Part shown: piece after piece, positions 49,931 to 52,542 of the stretch
How the letters are laid out: every line of letters starts with the position of its first letter
Numbering within the stretch: the first letter of the stretch is position 1
Origin: an uncultured bacterium
GTDB lineage: Bacteria; Gemmatimonadota; Gemmatimonadetes; Longimicrobiales; RSA9
Direction of reading: 5' to 3'
DNA length: 52,542 bases
NCBI GenBank assembly: GCA_937889645.1
Contig: CALBZE010000092.1
Span: forward strand, 1 to 52,542
Notes under the pieces: generated by a model
The model's database searches: none
What the model saw: the letters and a program-made list of their open reading frames with translations, nothing else
What the model was told of the DNA's origin: nothing
Program-made: the position numbers and the translations under genes

Positions 49931-49957
49931 CCGGGTCGTCCGCGGCCCGGTTTTTTT
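49931..49957 (+). terminator. Intrinsic terminator in the typA leader (possible attenuator)
   Basis: CCGGGTC (49931-49937) pairs with GGCCCGG (49944-49950), with one G-T pair and a 6-nt loop, followed by seven T residues (49951-49957). No plus-strand gene ends nearby (the last is 1 kb upstream, with an opposite-strand gene between). The hairpin lies between the typA promoter and the typA start codon, so it can only act on the typA leader transcript or on read-through from further upstream. Confidence 0.75.
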
Positions 49958-50009
49958 GTGCCGAACCTAGAAGTCCGCGCCGGCGCCGGCGCGGGTCGAA
50001 GAGCGTAGA

Positions 50010-51869
<1,860 letters not shown>

Positions 51870-51891
51870 CGCCCGGAGGGCCCCAAACCCC

Positions 51892-51919
51892 TTGACATAA
51901 GGCGATCGTCGTATACTTT
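51892..51919 (+). promoter_or_regulatory. Putative promoter of the acidic protein gene
   Basis: A perfect TTGACA (51892-51897) is followed by TATACT (14-base spacing) or, better spaced, TACTTT (16 bases, continuing CG). It lies about 70 bases before the start codon. Confidence 0.6.
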
Positions 51920-51988
51920 CGCGACGTTGCTTCAAAGTATTCCATGCTTTCCGGTCTCGCGCAGACCGTCTGGCAAGGAGGACCCGCA

Positions 51989-52240
51989 ATGGCGGACGTG
52001 CTGACTCGCGACTCGCTCCCCGTCTGGGAGGACGAGACCATCCTCGTTTCCTTCGACGAAGACGAGTTCGACGAGGAGGAGTGGGAGGAGGAGGACTGGG
52101 ACGACGACGATTGGGACGAGGACGACTGGGACGAGGACGAGGACGAGTGGGAGGACGAGGACGACTGGGAGGATGAGTGGGAGGAGGCCGATGACGAGGA
52201 AGTGATCGGCCGCCGTCCTCGCCGCGAGGACTGGGACTGA
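51989..52240 (+). CDS. Small hyperacidic protein with period-5 tryptophans
   Basis: The 83-residue protein starts at an ATG 7 bases after AAGGAGG; a longer reading from 51944 is less likely. After a 20-residue lead (MADVLTRDSLPVWEDETILV) nearly every residue from 22 to 71 is Asp or Glu, broken by tryptophans at 32, 37, 42 and 47 (exactly five apart), then 54, 60 and 64. It ends in a basic patch, GRRPRREDWD. Net charge is extremely negative. I know no family for this. Possible roles include nucleic-acid mimicry or a ribosome- or RNA-polymerase-associated tail protein, suggested only by its place between typA and the rRNA leader. A strong promoter and ribosome site argue that it is expressed. 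Confidence 0.75.
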   Translation: MADVLTRDSLPVWEDETILVSFDEDEFDEEEWEEEDWDDDDWDEDDWDEDEDEWEDEDDWEDEWEEADDEEVIGRRPRREDWD

Positions 52241-52328
52241 CGCCACGCCGCGCCCGGGCGCGACGCGGGTCCGGGCGCGGAGTTCGGAAAGCGGTCCAAC
52301 GCTTCGGCGCCCATTCCCCCGACCGGGG

Positions 52329-52357
52329 TTGACGAATAGGGCGCCGCTCGTTATCTT
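52329..52357 (+). promoter_or_regulatory. Putative rRNA operon promoter
   Basis: TTGACG (52329-52334) and TATCTT (52352-52357) are 17 bases apart. The predicted start is near 52364, five bases before the boxB-like hairpin. Confidence 0.6.
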
Positions 52358-52368
52358 AAGCGTCTGTC

Positions 52369-52398
52369 TGGCGCAGTTGCGCCACCTGCTGTTTGACA
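52369..52398 (+). promoter_or_regulatory. boxB-like hairpin and boxA antitermination site
   Basis: TGGCGC-AGTT-GCGCCA (52369-52384) is a perfect 6-bp hairpin. Two bases later TGCTGTTTGACA (52387-52398) matches the E. coli rrn boxA TGCTCTTTAACA at 10 of 12 positions. The boxB-then-boxA order is that of rRNA operon leaders, where Nus factors bind. Confidence 0.65.
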
Positions 52399-52542
52399 GC
52401 CGAGGTTGTGCATGTCTGTGTGGGCCCTGCCCGTGGGCATACCTTCCCGCGGGCCGGCGCGAGAGCGCCAAAGGGTCAGACAAAGGTAATTCCGAACGCC
52501 AACAATTGGTGTTCTGTTAGGGCTTGTATCGAACTTTCTATT

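Larger units (their letters stand above)
52241..52542 (+). other. Probable rRNA operon leader (302 bases to window end)
   Basis: No gene is visible here. After the promoter the order is boxB-like hairpin, boxA-like site, then more hairpins: a GC-rich element around 52420-52455, GGCGC-GAGA-GCGCC with a GNRA tetraloop (52456-52469), and a 9-bp stem, GAACGCCAA/TTGGTGTTC (52494-52514). This is what an rrn leader with processing stems looks like. The 16S gene itself is not reached. Confidence 0.65.

Noticed and set aside
51912..51917. TATACT as the -10 of the acidic protein promoter
   Set aside because: It gives only a 14-base spacer to TTGACA; TACTTT with 16 bases fits better with the other promoters of the window.

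Overview
The window is 52.5 kb of very GC-rich bacterial chromosome with dense housekeeping and peptide-scavenging genes. I see no insertion sequence, prophage, CRISPR array or tRNA gene. Gene content (flavin-dependent ThyX, a RicT/PSP1 protein, a DUF4837-like lipoprotein, VKOR-type disulfide formation, secreted S9 and amidohydrolase enzymes) and several promoters with a TAnnTT-type -10 point to the FCB superphylum. Gemmatimonadota is my best guess; this is inference from recognition, not from a database search.

Left part (1-16 kb): a 9-bp tandem repeat at the edge; a Pro/Arg-rich anchored protein; a DksA-like zinc-finger protein; a DUF1622 membrane protein; thyX; an Nfu-N protein; a PepP-type aminopeptidase overlapping tail-to-tail with an HExxH protein; full-length B12-dependent methionine synthase followed at once by a homocysteine methyltransferase/methylene-THF reductase fusion; a secreted S9 peptidase; endonuclease V; and a DapF-family protein in which both catalytic cysteines are serines.

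Middle (16-37 kb): a translationally coupled amidohydrolase pair whose second member lacks the HxH metal motif; gyrA coupled to a threonine dehydratase; a stand-alone receiver domain; a lipoprotein alkaline phosphatase, a glutamine-amidotransferase-like hydrolase, a P1 peptidase and a HAD phosphatase in one run; a DsbA-like/VKOR/small-protein operon facing a second DsbA-like gene across a shared hairpin; a FadB-type enzyme with a DUF402 gene; a lipoprotein; two coupled M16-fold proteins, both without HxxEH; and an M23 membrane peptidase.

Right part (37-52.5 kb): a probable five-gene minus-strand operon (DUF4837-like lipoprotein, dnaE, accA, ricT-like, metG) links replication, fatty-acid synthesis and translation. 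It is followed by otsB, a small lipoprotein coupled to a His-rich zinc exporter, yjbQ, a membrane protein, and typA behind a promoter that runs straight into an intrinsic-terminator hairpin. A small hyperacidic protein with tryptophan every five residues comes next. The window ends inside what looks like the leader of a ribosomal RNA operon: promoter, boxB-like hairpin, then a boxA matching the E. coli rrn boxA at 10 of 12 positions, with the 16S gene expected just beyond the edge.

The most unusual items are the Ser/Ser DapF, the paired enzyme-like proteins lacking catalytic motifs, the typA promoter/terminator arrangement, the period-5 Trp acidic protein, and a recurring promoter signature. 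I found no clear evidence of a wholly new multi-gene defence or mobile system.
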